A stretch of 64,000 nucleotides of DNA, taken from contig NZ_FNEQ01000006.1 in the NCBI RefSeq assembly GCF_900100205.1, positions 1-64,000 of the forward strand. The letters are read 5' to 3'. Position 1 is the first letter of the stretch. Each line of letters begins with the position of its first letter. The translations under genes and the position numbers were made by a program. Shown piece by piece: positions 52,139-61,230 of the stretch. Under the pieces are notes generated by a model. That model searched no databases. It saw only the letters and a list, made by a program, of their open reading frames with translations, and was not told where the DNA came from. Origin of the DNA: Duganella sp. OV510. Its GTDB lineage: Bacteria; Pseudomonadota; Gammaproteobacteria; Burkholderiales; Burkholderiaceae_D.

Positions 52139-53282
52139 GCGGCCCGAGTCCGAACAGTGGGCGCAGCACGGCGATGCGGCGCACCACTTCAAACACGCCG
52201 AAGCTGATGCCGAAGGTCAGTACGACCAGGAACACGCCTTCGATGCCGGGCGCCAGCTTCACCGGCTTGAGCCAGTGCGCCATGGTGACGATCAGCGTCT
52301 GGTGCAGGATGTAGACCGGGAACACGGCCTCGGTCAGGTAGCGGCGCTTGGCGTTGTCAAAGTTCAGGTGACGCCGGCCGAAGCCGCACACGGCCAGGAT
52401 GGCGGTCCACTGGCAGACGCAGTACACGGCGCGCATCAGCAGCTTCCATTGCTGGACATCGGGCGTGTTGGCCAGCGCTTCCGGTATCGACCAATAAATG
52501 ACGATCAGCGCCCAGCTGCACAGCCATAATCCAAGACTGGTCCAGCGGATTGCTTCGATGCGCGCCCAGAACTCGGTCTGCATCGCCAGCAGCGCACCCA
52601 AGGCGAATACGAAGAAGTATTGCGCATGGTTGTACCAGTCACCCGCCAGCGCGTGGGTGCTGGGGAAGTGCTCGACCAATGCATAGCGCGCCACCGCCAA
52701 CACCGCGACTGGCAGGACAATGATGCGCCAACCCGTCAGCAGCCGGCCCAGCGTGGCGCCCACAGCATCGAAGCGCGCGCCCAGTAGCCAGAAGATCGCT
52801 CCGCCGATCATGGTATAGACCCACAAGTAGGCGACGAACCACAGGTGGTTCCAGGTTGGCATGCTGAGGCAGTCGTCGCCTCGGCAGAAGCCATGGTAAG
52901 CGGCGACGTAGCGCTGCATGAATTCAGCATAGCTGCCCTGATAGGCGATCTTTTCGACGATCTCGAAATAGGCCTGCGGCGGCACGATGACGAACATGCC
53001 GAATACCAGCGGCACCAGCAACCGCCAGCTGCGCTGCCGCAGCAACGCGCCGATGCGCATCTTTTTCAGCATGAAAGCGGTGGCCACACCGGAAATCATG
53101 AACAGCAGCGCCAGGCGCCATGGCGAGGACAAAATCATCAGCGGCTCGATGGCGTCGCTGGCGTAGGGACTTTTCACGTGCCAGTCCCAGGTCACGTAGT
53201 ACATGCCGGTGTGATAGAGGATCAACAGGCAGAAGGCGAGGATGCGTATCCAGTCGAAGAAATACAGGCGTTGGTGATTCAT
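52074..53282 (-). CDS. acyltransferase family (AT3/OpgC-like) membrane protein
   Basis: 402 residues with about ten membrane helices. It begins YFFDWIRILAFCLLILYHTGMYYVTWDW, the conserved D-x-x-R/K-x-x-A...H of acyltransferase-3 proteins with the catalytic His in the first helix, followed by LLFMISGVATAFMLKK. These inner-membrane enzymes acylate or succinylate sugars, periplasmic glucans or lipids. The substrate here is unknown. The last about 20 residues (TSQTSAYAAQVPAAMATPAR) are read opposite the penicillin acylase 3' end and are probably a non-conserved tail. Confidence 0.85.
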   Translation of the reverse strand: MNHQRLYFFDWIRILAFCLLILYHTGMYYVTWDWHVKSPYASDAIEPLMILSSPWRLALLFMISGVATAFMLKKMRIGALLRQRSWRLLVPLVFGMFVIVPPQAYFEIVEKIAYQGSYAEFMQRYVAAYHGFCRGDDCLSMPTWNHLWFVAYLWVYTMIGGAIFWLLGARFDAVGATLGRLLTGWRIIVLPVAVLAVARYALVEHFPSTHALAGDWYNHAQYFFVFALGALLAMQTEFWARIEAIRWTSLGLWLCSWALIVIYWSIPEALANTPDVQQWKLLMRAVYCVCQWTAILAVCGFGRRHLNFDNAKRRYLTEAVFPVYILHQTLIVTMAHWLKPVKLAPGIEGVFLVVLTFGISFGVFEVVRRIAVLRPLFGLGPLTSQTSAYAAQVPAAMATPAR

Positions 53283-53377
53283 TTCTGGCTCCTTTTGTAT
53301 GAAGCCAGATTAAGCGGGCGACTTGCCAGCGTCCATCGGCGTGGGGCGAAATGGGCGCCGTGTGGGGCGAGCCGGAA

Positions 53378-53740
53378 TTATTCGCCCGGCGGCGGTTCCC
53401 AGAGTTCGACCTTGTTCCCCTCGGGATCGATGACCCAGCCGAATTTGCCGAATTCGCCGTCCTCGGTCTTTTCCAGCACCTGGCAGCCTTCGTCGCGCAA
53501 GGCTTGCAGCAGCGCGGCCAGGTCATGCACGCGGTAGTTGATCATGAACGACGCGCTGCTCGGCGCGAAGTGGTCGCCGCCAGCCTCGCTGACCGACCAG
53601 ATGGTCGTGCCAGGCTCGGTGAACGCGGCGCCGCCCCATGGCAGCACATCGACACCCAGGTGTTTCTGATACCAGGCGCGCAACGCTGCCGGGTCTTGCG
53701 CGTGGAAGAATATGCCGCCGATGCCAGTCACTCGTTTCAT
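53378..53740 (-). CDS. VOC family (glyoxalase/bleomycin-resistance fold) protein
   Basis: 120 residues from the ATG at 53740, preceded by GGAGACAATC. The betaalphabetabetabeta repeats are clear: IGGIFFHAQDPAALRAWYQKHLGVDV and later VHDLAALLQALRDEGCQVL, GKFGWVIDPEGNKVELWEP. The metal-ligand positions (His near residue 10, Glu near 114) are retained, but function cannot be inferred; members include glyoxalases, dioxygenases and binding proteins. It lies just downstream of the LytTR regulator gene on the same strand. Confidence 0.85.
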   Translation of the reverse strand: MKRVTGIGGIFFHAQDPAALRAWYQKHLGVDVLPWGGAAFTEPGTTIWSVSEAGGDHFAPSSASFMINYRVHDLAALLQALRDEGCQVLEKTEDGEFGKFGWVIDPEGNKVELWEPPPGE

Positions 53741-53771
53741 GATTGTCTCCGCAAGTTGGAGCCTTAGATTA

Positions 53772-54488
53772 TCACGCCGGGCGCGGGAACGCCGCAATGA
53801 CCTCGGCGCGGTATTGGCGGCTTAGCGGCACGCGTGTACCGCCTTGCAGCAGCAGTTCGCCGTCGCCCTTGTCGTGGTTGACGATGCTGGCGATCCAGTC
53901 CAGCTGCACGGCGGCGCGGCGGTGGCATCGGATGAAGCGCGGGCCGAGCTTTTCGAGCAGGCCGGCCAGCGTCTGGCGCATCAGCGGCTCGCCGTCGGCT
54001 GTGTGCAGGATGACGTAGTTGTCGGCCGTTTCTATCCACTGGATCTGCTCGACCTTGACGATGCGCATGCTGCCGCGTTCAGGGATCAGCAATTGCGCAA
54101 CGTTCGGCAGCACGGACGCTGCCGGACGTTGCGCAGCGAGGCGTTCGCGTGCGCGTTGCAGCGCGCGCTGCAAGCGTGACTGGTCGTAAGGCTTGAGCAG
54201 GTAGTCGATGGCGTTGGCGTCGAAGGCGCGAATCGCGTACTCGTCGAAGGCGGTGACGAACACCACCAGCGGCGCCGGCGCCGGCAGCGAGGCGGCGACA
54301 TCCAGGCCGGTAATCTCAGGCATCTGGATGTCGAGCAGCAGCAGGTCGGGGGCGAACGATGGCAGCAGTTCCAGCGCCTCAACGCCATCGCGCGCTTCTT
54401 CGATAGCGCTGATGTCCGGTTCTGCCGACAGCATGCGGCGCAGCTTGTCGCGCGCCGGGCGCTCGTCATCGACGATCAGGACGCGCAT
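53772..54488 (-). CDS. LytTR family response regulator
   Basis: 238 residues. Receiver domain 1-120 has VDDERPARDKLRRML (acidic pair), LLLLDIQMPEITGLDVAASL (phosphoacceptor Asp) and YLLKPYDQSRLQRAL (Lys). The C-terminal LytTR DNA-binding domain starts near 135 (RGSMRIVKVEQIQWIETADNYVILHT) and ends in GTRVPLSRQYRAEVIAAFP. It belongs to the AlgR/LytR group, which binds direct repeats near promoters. Its start overlaps the kinase gene by 13 bases, which makes the pair a two-component system. Confidence 0.92.
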   Translation of the reverse strand: MRVLIVDDERPARDKLRRMLSAEPDISAIEEARDGVEALELLPSFAPDLLLLDIQMPEITGLDVAASLPAPAPLVVFVTAFDEYAIRAFDANAIDYLLKPYDQSRLQRALQRARERLAAQRPAASVLPNVAQLLIPERGSMRIVKVEQIQWIETADNYVILHTADGEPLMRQTLAGLLEKLGPRFIRCHRRAAVQLDWIASIVNHDKGDGELLLQGGTRVPLSRQYRAEVIAAFPRPA

Positions 54489-55531
54489 GGCAACCTCACT
54501 TCTGCGCGCACGCCCGCCGGCGACAGGGCGACCAGTTCGAACGCGGCGCGGCCGCCATACAGCGCATCCAGCCGCTCGCGAAGGTTTCGCACGCCGATGC
54601 CGCCGCAGGCCGTGCCGGTGGTCGGCAGCGCACCTGCATCGTCTTCAAGCCGCAGCACCAGTTCATGGCCGGCGCGCTGCGCGGTGATGCTGATGGCGGT
54701 GGGCTGACGGCGCTTTTCCACGGTATGCTTGAAGATGTTCTCCAATAGCGGCTGCATGCTCATCACCGGCACCGGACAAGCCTTTAGTGCATCGTCGATG
54801 TGCCAGCTGATGGTGACGCGGTCGGAGAAGCGTTCGGCCATCAGTGCGGCATAGCCGCGCAGGATGCGCAGTTCGGTTTCCAGCGGCACCAGGTGGCGTT
54901 CGCCGACGTCCAGAGTGGCGCGTAGCACGTCGGACAGCTGCACCAGCATGGCGTCCGCGCGCTGCACGTCGCTGTACATCAGCGATGAAATGGTGTTGAG
55001 TGCATTGAACAGGAAGTGCGGCTGCATCTGCTGGCTGAGGCGCAGCAGTTGCGCCTCGCGCAGCGATGCGTTGGCGCGTTCGACGCGCAGCTTCTCTTCC
55101 AGCATGGCGTGGAAGGACAGTACTCCAAAAGTAATCGTGGCAAAGATGCAGAAGAACACCGTCATCTTGATGTCTTCGTACAGATAGATGGAGGCCCAGC
55201 CGCCGTGCGGATAGCGCTCGCCTGCCAGCGCGTACACCGCGTGGCGCATGCCAAAGGCCAGTGGCACAAACGCCACCCAGTACACCGGCAGCCACACCAG
55301 TTGCCGGGCGAACCAGCGCAGCGGTGAATGCAAGAGATGATCGTGCTTGCGCGTGTAGCGGCGCTGCGCCAGCAGCAGCAAGGTGCCGGTCAGCGCCGAT
55401 GAGGATTCCCATAAGATCGGCTTCCACACGCCGTGATCGTGATCGCGCAGGTATTCCTGGACTGAGGTGGTAATCATCAGCGTCCAGAATAATACCCAGG
55501 CGATCGCGATAACGGTGCGGGTTCTTTGCAT
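54476..55531 (-). CDS. LytS/YehU-type sensor histidine kinase
   Basis: 351 residues. About four membrane helices in residues 1-150 (VIAIAWVLFWTLMITTSV, LVWLPVYWVAFVPLAFGM, IKMTVFFCIFATITFGVL) precede the His_kinase segment LSQQMQPHFLFNALNTISSLM, where the His is the phosphorylation site. A short HATPase domain follows (PVPVMSMQPLLENIFKHTVEKR; GGIGVRNLRERLDALYGG). The kinase phosphorylates the LytTR regulator encoded next, with which it overlaps. It starts 3 bases after the antiporter stop, so antiporter, kinase and regulator probably share a transcript. Confidence 0.9.
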   Translation of the reverse strand: MQRTRTVIAIAWVLFWTLMITTSVQEYLRDHDHGVWKPILWESSSALTGTLLLLAQRRYTRKHDHLLHSPLRWFARQLVWLPVYWVAFVPLAFGMRHAVYALAGERYPHGGWASIYLYEDIKMTVFFCIFATITFGVLSFHAMLEEKLRVERANASLREAQLLRLSQQMQPHFLFNALNTISSLMYSDVQRADAMLVQLSDVLRATLDVGERHLVPLETELRILRGYAALMAERFSDRVTISWHIDDALKACPVPVMSMQPLLENIFKHTVEKRRQPTAISITAQRAGHELVLRLEDDAGALPTTGTACGGIGVRNLRERLDALYGGRAAFELVALSPAGVRAEVRLPCAS

Positions 55532-55534
55532 GGC

Positions 55535-57169
55535 TCAGCGGTAGCGTGCTTCCATCAAATCGATTTCGCGTACCAGCTTGCGCGAGATTTCATCGGAGAT
55601 GTGATCGTGCCGCGCCAGGTCAAATACCGTGCGGCGTTCGGCCGCCAGCGCCGCCAGGCGCAGTTCCTTCTCGGCGGAGTCGGTCTTGCGCCAGGCTTGT
55701 TCGCTTTCCGGATCGACTTCCTTCAGCTTGTGCTCATAGAAGGCGATCACGCGCGCTGCCGCCTGCGGATACACCTCGGGATCGATACAGGCATCCGACT
55801 CCATCAGCTCCACCTGGGTTTTCTCGATCGCCGAGATGGCGGCGTTGGCGGCGGCACGGCGCGCCAGATCCTCTTCCTGCTGTTCTTCCGGTTCGGCCGG
55901 GAAGGTCATGCCGGCCAGCAGGCGAGGCAGGGCGATGCTGGCGATCAGCAGTGACAGCAGGATCACCGAGCAGGCCAGGAAAATGGTCAGCGCGCGCGCC
56001 GGGAATGGCGAGCCATCCGGCAGTGCCAGCGGCAACGTCAGCACACCAGCCAGCGTAATGGTGCCGCGCGCACCGGCCAGCGTGGTGGCCATCAGCAGGC
56101 GCGGATTGATCTTGTGGCGCGGCTGGTGGCGGTACTTCTGCTTGAAGATGGTCAGGCGCAGCGAGGCCCACACCCACACAAAGCGCAGCGCCAGCAGGCC
56201 GGCGGTGATGGCCACGGCGTACACCAGCAGCCACCAGCGGTTCATATGGCCGCTTTCTTCCAGCGAGGTGCCGGCGAGGCGGAAGATCTCCGGCAACTGT
56301 TCGCCGAGCAGCACGAACATCACGCCGTTAAGCGAGAACTGCACCGTGTCCCACACGGCCGAACGCTGGATGCGGGTGGCCGCCATTGCGTGGCCGCTCA
56401 GTTCCACGTAGCTCATGGTGATGCCTGCCGCCACCGCCGCCAGGATGCCGGAGGCGTGCAGACGCTCGGCCACCAGATAGGCGCCGAAAGGGATCAGCAG
56501 GTTGACCAGGATGGGCGAACCGGGTGGTTCGCCGAAGTGGCGCGTCAGCCAGCGCTGCACCCAGGTGATCAGCATGGTAACGCCGACGCCGGCGGCAATG
56601 CCGCCGATCACCACCCAGACGAAGGTCAGGGCGGCGCTTTGCAGCGAGAAGGCGCCGGTCATGGCGGCTGCCACGGCGAAGCGGAAGCACACCAGGCCGG
56701 AGGCGTCATTCAGCAGCGATTCGCCTTCCAGGATGTGCATCAGCCGCTTGGGGATCGGCGAACTGGCGGCGATCGAGCTGACCGCAATCGGGTCGGTCGG
56801 CGAGACGATGGCGGCCAGCGCGAACGCCACCGCCAGCGGCATGGTCGGTATCATCCAATGAATCAGGAAGCCGGCGCCGATCACGGTGAACACTACCAGG
56901 CCGAGCGCCAGTTCAAGTATCGTGCCCTTGTCGCGCAGCAGGCCGCTTTTCGGGATACGCCAGCCGTCGAGAAACAGCAGCGGCGGCAGAAACACCAGGA
57001 AGAATAATTCCGGGTCCAGGTCCACGCCATGCGTAGATTTGGCGGCGATCAGCGCGCCCAGGCCGATCTGTACCAGTGGCAGCGGTATCGAACCGGGCAG
57101 CACCTTGCGCAGGTAAGCGCTGGCGACGACCGCCAGCAACATGATCAGCACGACTTCTATTGAATCCAT
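55535..57169 (-). CDS. CPA1-family Na+/H+ antiporter
   Basis: 544 residues with about 12 membrane helices and a hydrophilic C-terminal tail of about 130 residues. The CPA1 signatures are present: FFLVFLPPLLFLDGWR, AALAIVSPTDPIAVSSIA-like (SPTDPIAV with the ion-binding Asp) and LEGESLLNDASGLVCFRFAV (the N-D pair region). It exchanges H+ for Na+ or K+ across the inner membrane for pH and sodium homeostasis. The charged tail may be regulatory. It lies directly upstream of the LytS-type kinase gene. Confidence 0.9.
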   Translation of the reverse strand: MDSIEVVLIMLLAVVASAYLRKVLPGSIPLPLVQIGLGALIAAKSTHGVDLDPELFFLVFLPPLLFLDGWRIPKSGLLRDKGTILELALGLVVFTVIGAGFLIHWMIPTMPLAVAFALAAIVSPTDPIAVSSIAASSPIPKRLMHILEGESLLNDASGLVCFRFAVAAAMTGAFSLQSAALTFVWVVIGGIAAGVGVTMLITWVQRWLTRHFGEPPGSPILVNLLIPFGAYLVAERLHASGILAAVAAGITMSYVELSGHAMAATRIQRSAVWDTVQFSLNGVMFVLLGEQLPEIFRLAGTSLEESGHMNRWWLLVYAVAITAGLLALRFVWVWASLRLTIFKQKYRHQPRHKINPRLLMATTLAGARGTITLAGVLTLPLALPDGSPFPARALTIFLACSVILLSLLIASIALPRLLAGMTFPAEPEEQQEEDLARRAAANAAISAIEKTQVELMESDACIDPEVYPQAAARVIAFYEHKLKEVDPESEQAWRKTDSAEKELRLAALAAERRTVFDLARHDHISDEISRKLVREIDLMEARYR

Positions 57170-57273
57170 TCCCTTCCTTTTCCTACGTAAATACTAAAAC
57201 GGACTAAGCTTACACTATTGGAAGTTCGGTAAGAAGTTGGGCCACAGCACTAGCGGAATGGAAATCTTTCTGG

Positions 57274-57279
57274 CATAAT
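57274..57279 (+). promoter_or_regulatory. candidate extended -10 element for tRNA-Gly
   Basis: CATAAT with an upstream TGG (extended TGn form) lies 12 bases before the first tRNA base. No good -35 hexamer is visible at the right spacing. Weak evidence. Confidence 0.3.
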
Positions 57280-57290
57280 GCATGCCTTCT

Positions 57291-57366
57291 GCGGGAGTAG
57301 CTCAGTTGGTAGAGCGCAACCTTGCCAAGGTTGAGGTCGAGAGTTCGAGACTCTTCTCCCGCTCCA
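57291..57366 (+). tRNA. tRNA-Gly (anticodon GCC)
   Basis: A 76-base cloverleaf. The acceptor stem GCGGGAG pairs with CTCCCGC, the D-loop has AGCTCAGTTGGTAGAGC, the anticodon stem CAACC/GGTTG encloses TTGCCAA with anticodon GCC at 57324-57326, and the T-arm has GAGAGTTCGAGACTCTT. The CCA end is encoded. It stands alone between the antiporter and cheV genes and is followed by a clear intrinsic terminator. No integrase or attachment-site duplication is seen. Confidence 0.98.
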
Positions 57367-57393
57367 GAATTCAGTAGCATATGCGTAGTACCT

Positions 57394-57421
57394 AAAAGGA
57401 AGCCCAAGGGCTTCCTTTTTT
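57394..57421 (+). terminator. intrinsic terminator after tRNA-Gly
   Basis: AAAAGGAAGCCC, an AA loop and GGGCTTCCTTTT form a 12-bp stem whose A/T base runs straight into a T-tract of six. It lies 28 bases beyond the CCA end and 80 bases before the cheV start. Confidence 0.92.
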
Positions 57422-57500
57422 GTTGTTTATCGTTCTCCAACACAACATCTTCCCGTTGCAAACGTTATACTAGGTGAGGACCACCGAAGGAGACGAATCC

Positions 57501-58466
57501 ATGAAATCTGTGCAACAGGAAGTTGATGAGCGTAGCAACCTGACCAACTCCAACAAATTCGAACTCCTCCTGTTCCGTCTCGGCGGCGACGCCAATGGCG
57601 AACATTCTGAGTTGTTCGGTATTAACGTCTTCAAAATCCGCGAAATCGTTGCAATGCCCGAAGTAACTGCTGTGGCCGGGTCCCCGCCACACATGTTGGG
57701 TGTTGTGAATCTTCGCGGGCAAATCATCACGGTGCTGGATTTGCCAGGCATTGTCGGTGTGACCCCAAAAACTGGTCTGAATATTATGCTGGTCACTGAA
57801 TTCGCCCGCACCACGCAAGCGTTCGCGGTCGAGTCAGTGGAGGAAATCGTGCGCCTGGACTGGAGCCAGGTGCTGACTGCCGAAGGTACTGCCGGCGGCA
57901 AAGTCACCAGTATCGCCCGCGTGGATGGCGACGTGCAGAACACCCGCCTGGCGCAGGTACTGGACGTGGAAACCATCTTGCGCGAGCTGGTGCCGCCGGA
58001 AGGCAAGGATGTCGATCCCGAAACCATTGGACCGAAAGTGCTGCTGAAACCGGGCGCTGTGATCCTTGCCGCCGACGATTCGGTCGTCGCGCGCAACCTG
58101 ATTGAAAAAGGCCTGGAAGCAATGGGCGTTCACTTCATCATGACCAAGTCGGGCAAGGAGGCATGGGATCGCCTGCAAGCCATCGCCGAAGGCGCAAAAG
58201 CCGAAGGCGTCAGCATCGGCGACCGTGTCGCCATGGTGCTGACCGACCTGGAAATGCCGGAGATGGATGGCTTTACGCTGACCCGCCTGATCAAGCAGGA
58301 CGCCCGCTTTGGCAAGATCCCTGTGGTGATTCACTCTTCGCTGTCTGGCAAGACCAACGAAGACCACGTCAAGGGTGTTGGCGCGGATGCGTATGTGGCC
58401 AAGTTCTCTGCCGAGGACCTGGCTGGCACCATCCGCACCGTGCTGGGCAAGGCAGCTGCCGCGTAA
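57501..58466 (+). CDS. cheV: chemotaxis protein CheV (CheW-receiver fusion)
   Basis: 321 residues from the ATG at 57501, with AAGGAG eight bases upstream. Residues about 15-165 form a CheW-like coupling domain (FELLLFRLGGDANGEHSELFGINVFKIREIV and MLGVVNLRGQIITVLDL). Residues about 185-315 are a receiver with AADDSVVARNLIEKGLEAMGVHF (acidic pair), MVLTDLEMPEMDGFTLTRLI (phosphoacceptor Asp) and IPVVIHSSLSG. CheV links receptors to CheA and can tune adaptation by phosphorylation. It stands alone, with its own terminator. Confidence 0.95.
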   Translation: MKSVQQEVDERSNLTNSNKFELLLFRLGGDANGEHSELFGINVFKIREIVAMPEVTAVAGSPPHMLGVVNLRGQIITVLDLPGIVGVTPKTGLNIMLVTEFARTTQAFAVESVEEIVRLDWSQVLTAEGTAGGKVTSIARVDGDVQNTRLAQVLDVETILRELVPPEGKDVDPETIGPKVLLKPGAVILAADDSVVARNLIEKGLEAMGVHFIMTKSGKEAWDRLQAIAEGAKAEGVSIGDRVAMVLTDLEMPEMDGFTLTRLIKQDARFGKIPVVIHSSLSGKTNEDHVKGVGADAYVAKFSAEDLAGTIRTVLGKAAAA

Positions 58467-58489
58467 GCAAAGAAACAAGGTAGTATGAA

Positions 58490-58520
58490 GGGCCACGACG
58501 GCAACGTCGTGGCCCTTTTT
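58490..58520 (+). terminator. intrinsic terminator after cheV
   Basis: GGGCCACGACG, a GCAA tetraloop and CGTCGTGGCCC form a perfect 11-bp stem followed by five T residues, 24 bases after the cheV stop. Because it would fold over an upstream ATG in the frame of the next gene (58485), that ATG is not its start. Confidence 0.92.
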
Positions 58521-58541
58521 ACTTTCACGAAAGGATATACC

Positions 58542-59123
58542 GTGGCAGCCAAGAAAATTCTGTTCCTGACGGGCGACTTTGCGGAAGATTATGAAACCAT
58601 GGTGCCGTTCCAGGCGCTGCTGGCGGTCGGCCACATCGTGCACGCCGTGTGCCCGGACAAGCAGGCCGGCGACACCATCAAGACCGCCATCCATGATTTT
58701 GAAGGTGACCAGACCTACACTGAAAAGCCCGGCCACCGCTTCACGCTGAACGCCAGCTTTGCCGACGCCGAGGTCGGCAACTACGATGCGCTGGCGATTG
58801 CCGGCGGCCGCGCGCCGGAATACCTGCGCCTGAATCCGCGCGTGATCGAACTGGTGCAGCAGTTCGCCGCCGCCAACAAGCCGATCGCGGCGATCTGCCA
58901 TGGCGCGCAATTGCTGGCCGCCGCCGAGGTCATCCGTGGCAAGACCATCTCCTGCTATCCGGCCTGCTCGCCGGAAGTAAAACTGGCTGGCGCCAGCTAT
59001 GCCGACATTCCGGTCGACCAGGCGGTCACCGACGGCATCTTTGTCACCGCGCCGGCGTGGCCGGCGCATCCCGCGTGGATCGCCCAGTTCCTGCAGAAGC
59101 TGGGCACCGAGATCAAACTTTAG
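58542..59123 (+). CDS. DJ-1/PfpI family protein
   Basis: 193 residues from a GTG at 58542, with GAAAGGA upstream; the only earlier ATG lies within the cheV terminator hairpin. The PfpI/DJ-1 fold is shown by [28 protein letters not shown] (Glu15, which contacts the reactive thiol), [21 protein letters not shown] and [16 protein letters not shown] (nucleophilic-elbow Cys119 followed by His120). Family activities include protease, glyoxalase III/deglycase-like and chaperone functions, so no single role is assigned. Its 3' end overlaps the convergent fghA gene by 11 bases. Confidence 0.88.
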   Translation: MAAKKILFLTGDFAEDYETMVPFQALLAVGHIVHAVCPDKQAGDTIKTAIHDFEGDQTYTEKPGHRFTLNASFADAEVGNYDALAIAGGRAPEYLRLNPRVIELVQQFAAANKPIAAICHGAQLLAAAEVIRGKTISCYPACSPEVKLAGASYADIPVDQAVTDGIFVTAPAWPAHPAWIAQFLQKLGTEIKL

Positions 59124-59958
59124 CCAGATTCGCCGCGTGGAAGCGCAGATGGTCTTCCACGAAAGTCTGAATGAAGTAGTAGCCATGGTCGTAGCCTGCA
59201 TGCCGGCGCAGCGTCAGCGGCTGTGCCGCAGCCGCGCATGCCGCCTCGAATGCCTCCGGATACAGCTGCTCGGCGAGGAACTTGTCGCCCAGTCCCTGGT
59301 CGATCAGGATGCCGGCCGGGAAGGGCGCCTTGACTTGCGCCATCAGCAAACTGGCGTCATACTGCGCCCACGCGCCCGTGTCCTCACCCAGATAACCGGT
59401 GAAGGCTTTCTTGCCCCAGGGGCATTGCGATGGCGCGGCAATCGGCGCAAACGCGGACACCGACTTGAACACGTCGGGACGCTTCAGCGCCATCGTTAAT
59501 GCGCCATGGCCGCCCATCGAGTGGCCAAATACGCCGATGCGTTGCGCATCGACCGGCAGTTCCTGCCCCACCAGCTCACGCAGCTCATGAATATAGCTGT
59601 ACATGCGATAGTGCCCGGCCCACTTCGCCTGCGTGGCATCAACATAGAAACCGGCGCCGACGCCGAAGTCCCAGCTCTCGCTTTCGCCATCCACATTGGC
59701 GCCGCGCGGGCTGGTATCCGGAGCGATCAGCATCAGGCCGAGTTCCGCCGCAACGCGCTGCGCACCGGCCTTGATCATGAAAGTCTCTTCGGTGCAGGTC
59801 AGGCCGGCAAGATAGAACAGGGCAGGCACCGGGCCGTGCTGCGCCTGCGGTGGAATGAAGACGGAGAAATGCATCGGTAAGCCGATCTCGCGCGATTCGT
59901 GGCGGTAAAAACGTTGAACGCCGCCGAAGCAAGCATGTTCGTTCACAATTTCGAGCAT
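59113..59958 (-). CDS. fghA: S-formylglutathione hydrolase
   Basis: 281 residues, full length for the esterase-D/FghA family (EC 3.1.2.12). [35 protein letters not shown] is diagnostic and the nucleophile Ser148 lies in [11 protein letters not shown] later [10 protein letters not shown] (catalytic Asp region) and [21 protein letters not shown] (catalytic His) complete the triad. It hydrolyses S-formylglutathione to formate and glutathione in formaldehyde detoxification. The usual partner, class III alcohol dehydrogenase, is not in this window. Cytoplasmic. Confidence 0.95.
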   Translation of the reverse strand: MLEIVNEHACFGGVQRFYRHESREIGLPMHFSVFIPPQAQHGPVPALFYLAGLTCTEETFMIKAGAQRVAAELGLMLIAPDTSPRGANVDGESESWDFGVGAGFYVDATQAKWAGHYRMYSYIHELRELVGQELPVDAQRIGVFGHSMGGHGALTMALKRPDVFKSVSAFAPIAAPSQCPWGKKAFTGYLGEDTGAWAQYDASLLMAQVKAPFPAGILIDQGLGDKFLAEQLYPEAFEAACAAAAQPLTLRRHAGYDHGYYFIQTFVEDHLRFHAANLAKV

Positions 59959-60045
59959 TAAATGTTTCCTTAAGTTCCCTAGCGCACAGTGATGGCGCTA
60001 GATATATCGCAGAATTGTACAAGTATTGTTAAAAAGGAGAAGTAC

Positions 60046-61230
60046 ATGCCGGATATTCAGGTCATCTTGGCCGATCTGGGCTGGCCACTGGCAATTGCGG
60101 TGGCATGGCTGTCGGGGGAATTCGTGCATCGCTGGACGCGGCTGCCGCGCATCAGTGTTTACGGTTTGATCGGCTTTGCGCTGGCGCAGGCTTTCCCTGA
60201 GGCGCTCAGCAGTGGCGCATCGAGCAACGTGACCATCCTGGCCAATCTGGCCTTCGGTCTGATCCTCTTTGAATTTGGTTATCGCATCAATCTGCACTGG
60301 CTGCGGATTAATCCGTGGATTGCCGTCACCGGCCTGGTGGAATCGGCCGCCACCTTTGTGGTGGTCTACCTGATCTCGCATCTGACCGGCATGCCGCCGC
60401 TGACCTCGCTGCTGCTGGCGTCGCTGGCCATGTCGACCTCGCCGGCCGGCGTGCTGCGCGTGATTAACGAGGAAGATAGTTCCGGCCAGGTCACCGAGCG
60501 TGTGCTGCACCTGGTGGCGATCAACAGTGTCATCGCGCTGTTCGTGTTCAAGGTGGTGGTGGGCTTCTGGGTGTTCCAGACCTCCGGCAGCCTGACGCAG
60601 GCGATCTCGCACAGCGGGATCGAATTGCTGGTGTCGGCCGCGATGGGCGCGGTGATGGGCTTCCTGGTGCCTGCCGTGCTGCGTCGTCTGGGCGCGCTGG
60701 CGCAGGATGGCACGATCGCCTTCGCGCTGGGTGTGATCCTGCTGGTGGCCGCATCGCGCGCGTTCGACGTGTCGCCGGTGCTGGCGACGCTGACTTTCGG
60801 CCTGGTGGCGCGTCACAAGCGGGTGGCGTTCAGCCGCACCGAGCGTAACTTCGGCGGCATTGGTGAATTGCTGACGGTGCTGCTGTTCGTGTTTGCCGTG
60901 TCGACGCTGGAGTGGGAGCGTGTGGTGGATGGCGCCGGCCTGGCGGCCGTGCTGCTGCTGGCGCGCTTCGTGGTCAAGACGGCCAGCGTGGCCGGCTTCG
61001 CGCATGTCAGCGGCATCTCGTGGCGCAAGGGCATGTTGACCGGTATCGCGCTGTCGCCGATGTCGGTGTTTGTCACGCTGCTGCTGGAGCAAACCAAATA
61101 CATGGGCATCGTGCTGGTGGATGAGCTGGCCGCGCTGACGGCAATGACGCTGCTGCTGGAAGTGGTCGGTCCGATTATCACGCAGCGCGCGCTGTTCTGG
61201 GCGAAAGAAGCCCATCAGGAGGCAAAATAA
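60046..61230 (+). CDS. CPA2-type cation:proton antiporter
   Basis: 394 residues from the ATG at 60046, with AAGGAGA upstream. About 11-12 membrane helices: [62 protein letters not shown] and [32 protein letters not shown], which aligns with the ion-binding helix of CPA2 exchangers. There is no C-terminal TrkA-N (RCK) domain. Transported ions are not deducible. Its stop overlaps the start of the carboxylate-amine ligase gene (TAATG). Confidence 0.87.
   Translation: MPDIQVILADLGWPLAIAVAWLSGEFVHRWTRLPRISVYGLIGFALAQAFPEALSSGASSNVTILANLAFGLILFEFGYRINLHWLRINPWIAVTGLVESAATFVVVYLISHLTGMPPLTSLLLASLAMSTSPAGVLRVINEEDSSGQVTERVLHLVAINSVIALFVFKVVVGFWVFQTSGSLTQAISHSGIELLVSAAMGAVMGFLVPAVLRRLGALAQDGTIAFALGVILLVAASRAFDVSPVLATLTFGLVARHKRVAFSRTERNFGGIGELLTVLLFVFAVSTLEWERVVDGAGLAAVLLLARFVVKTASVAGFAHVSGISWRKGMLTGIALSPMSVFVTLLLEQTKYMGIVLVDELAALTAMTLLLEVVGPIITQRALFWAKEAHQEAK

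Noticed and set aside
57291..57366. tRNA-Gly as an integration site of a genomic island
   Set aside because: No integrase gene and no duplicated tRNA 3' end are visible in the window. Flanking genes are ordinary chromosomal ones.
57501..59123. cheV and the DJ-1/PfpI gene as an operon
   Set aside because: A perfect 11-bp stem with a T-tract lies between them, so they are probably transcribed separately apart from read-through.
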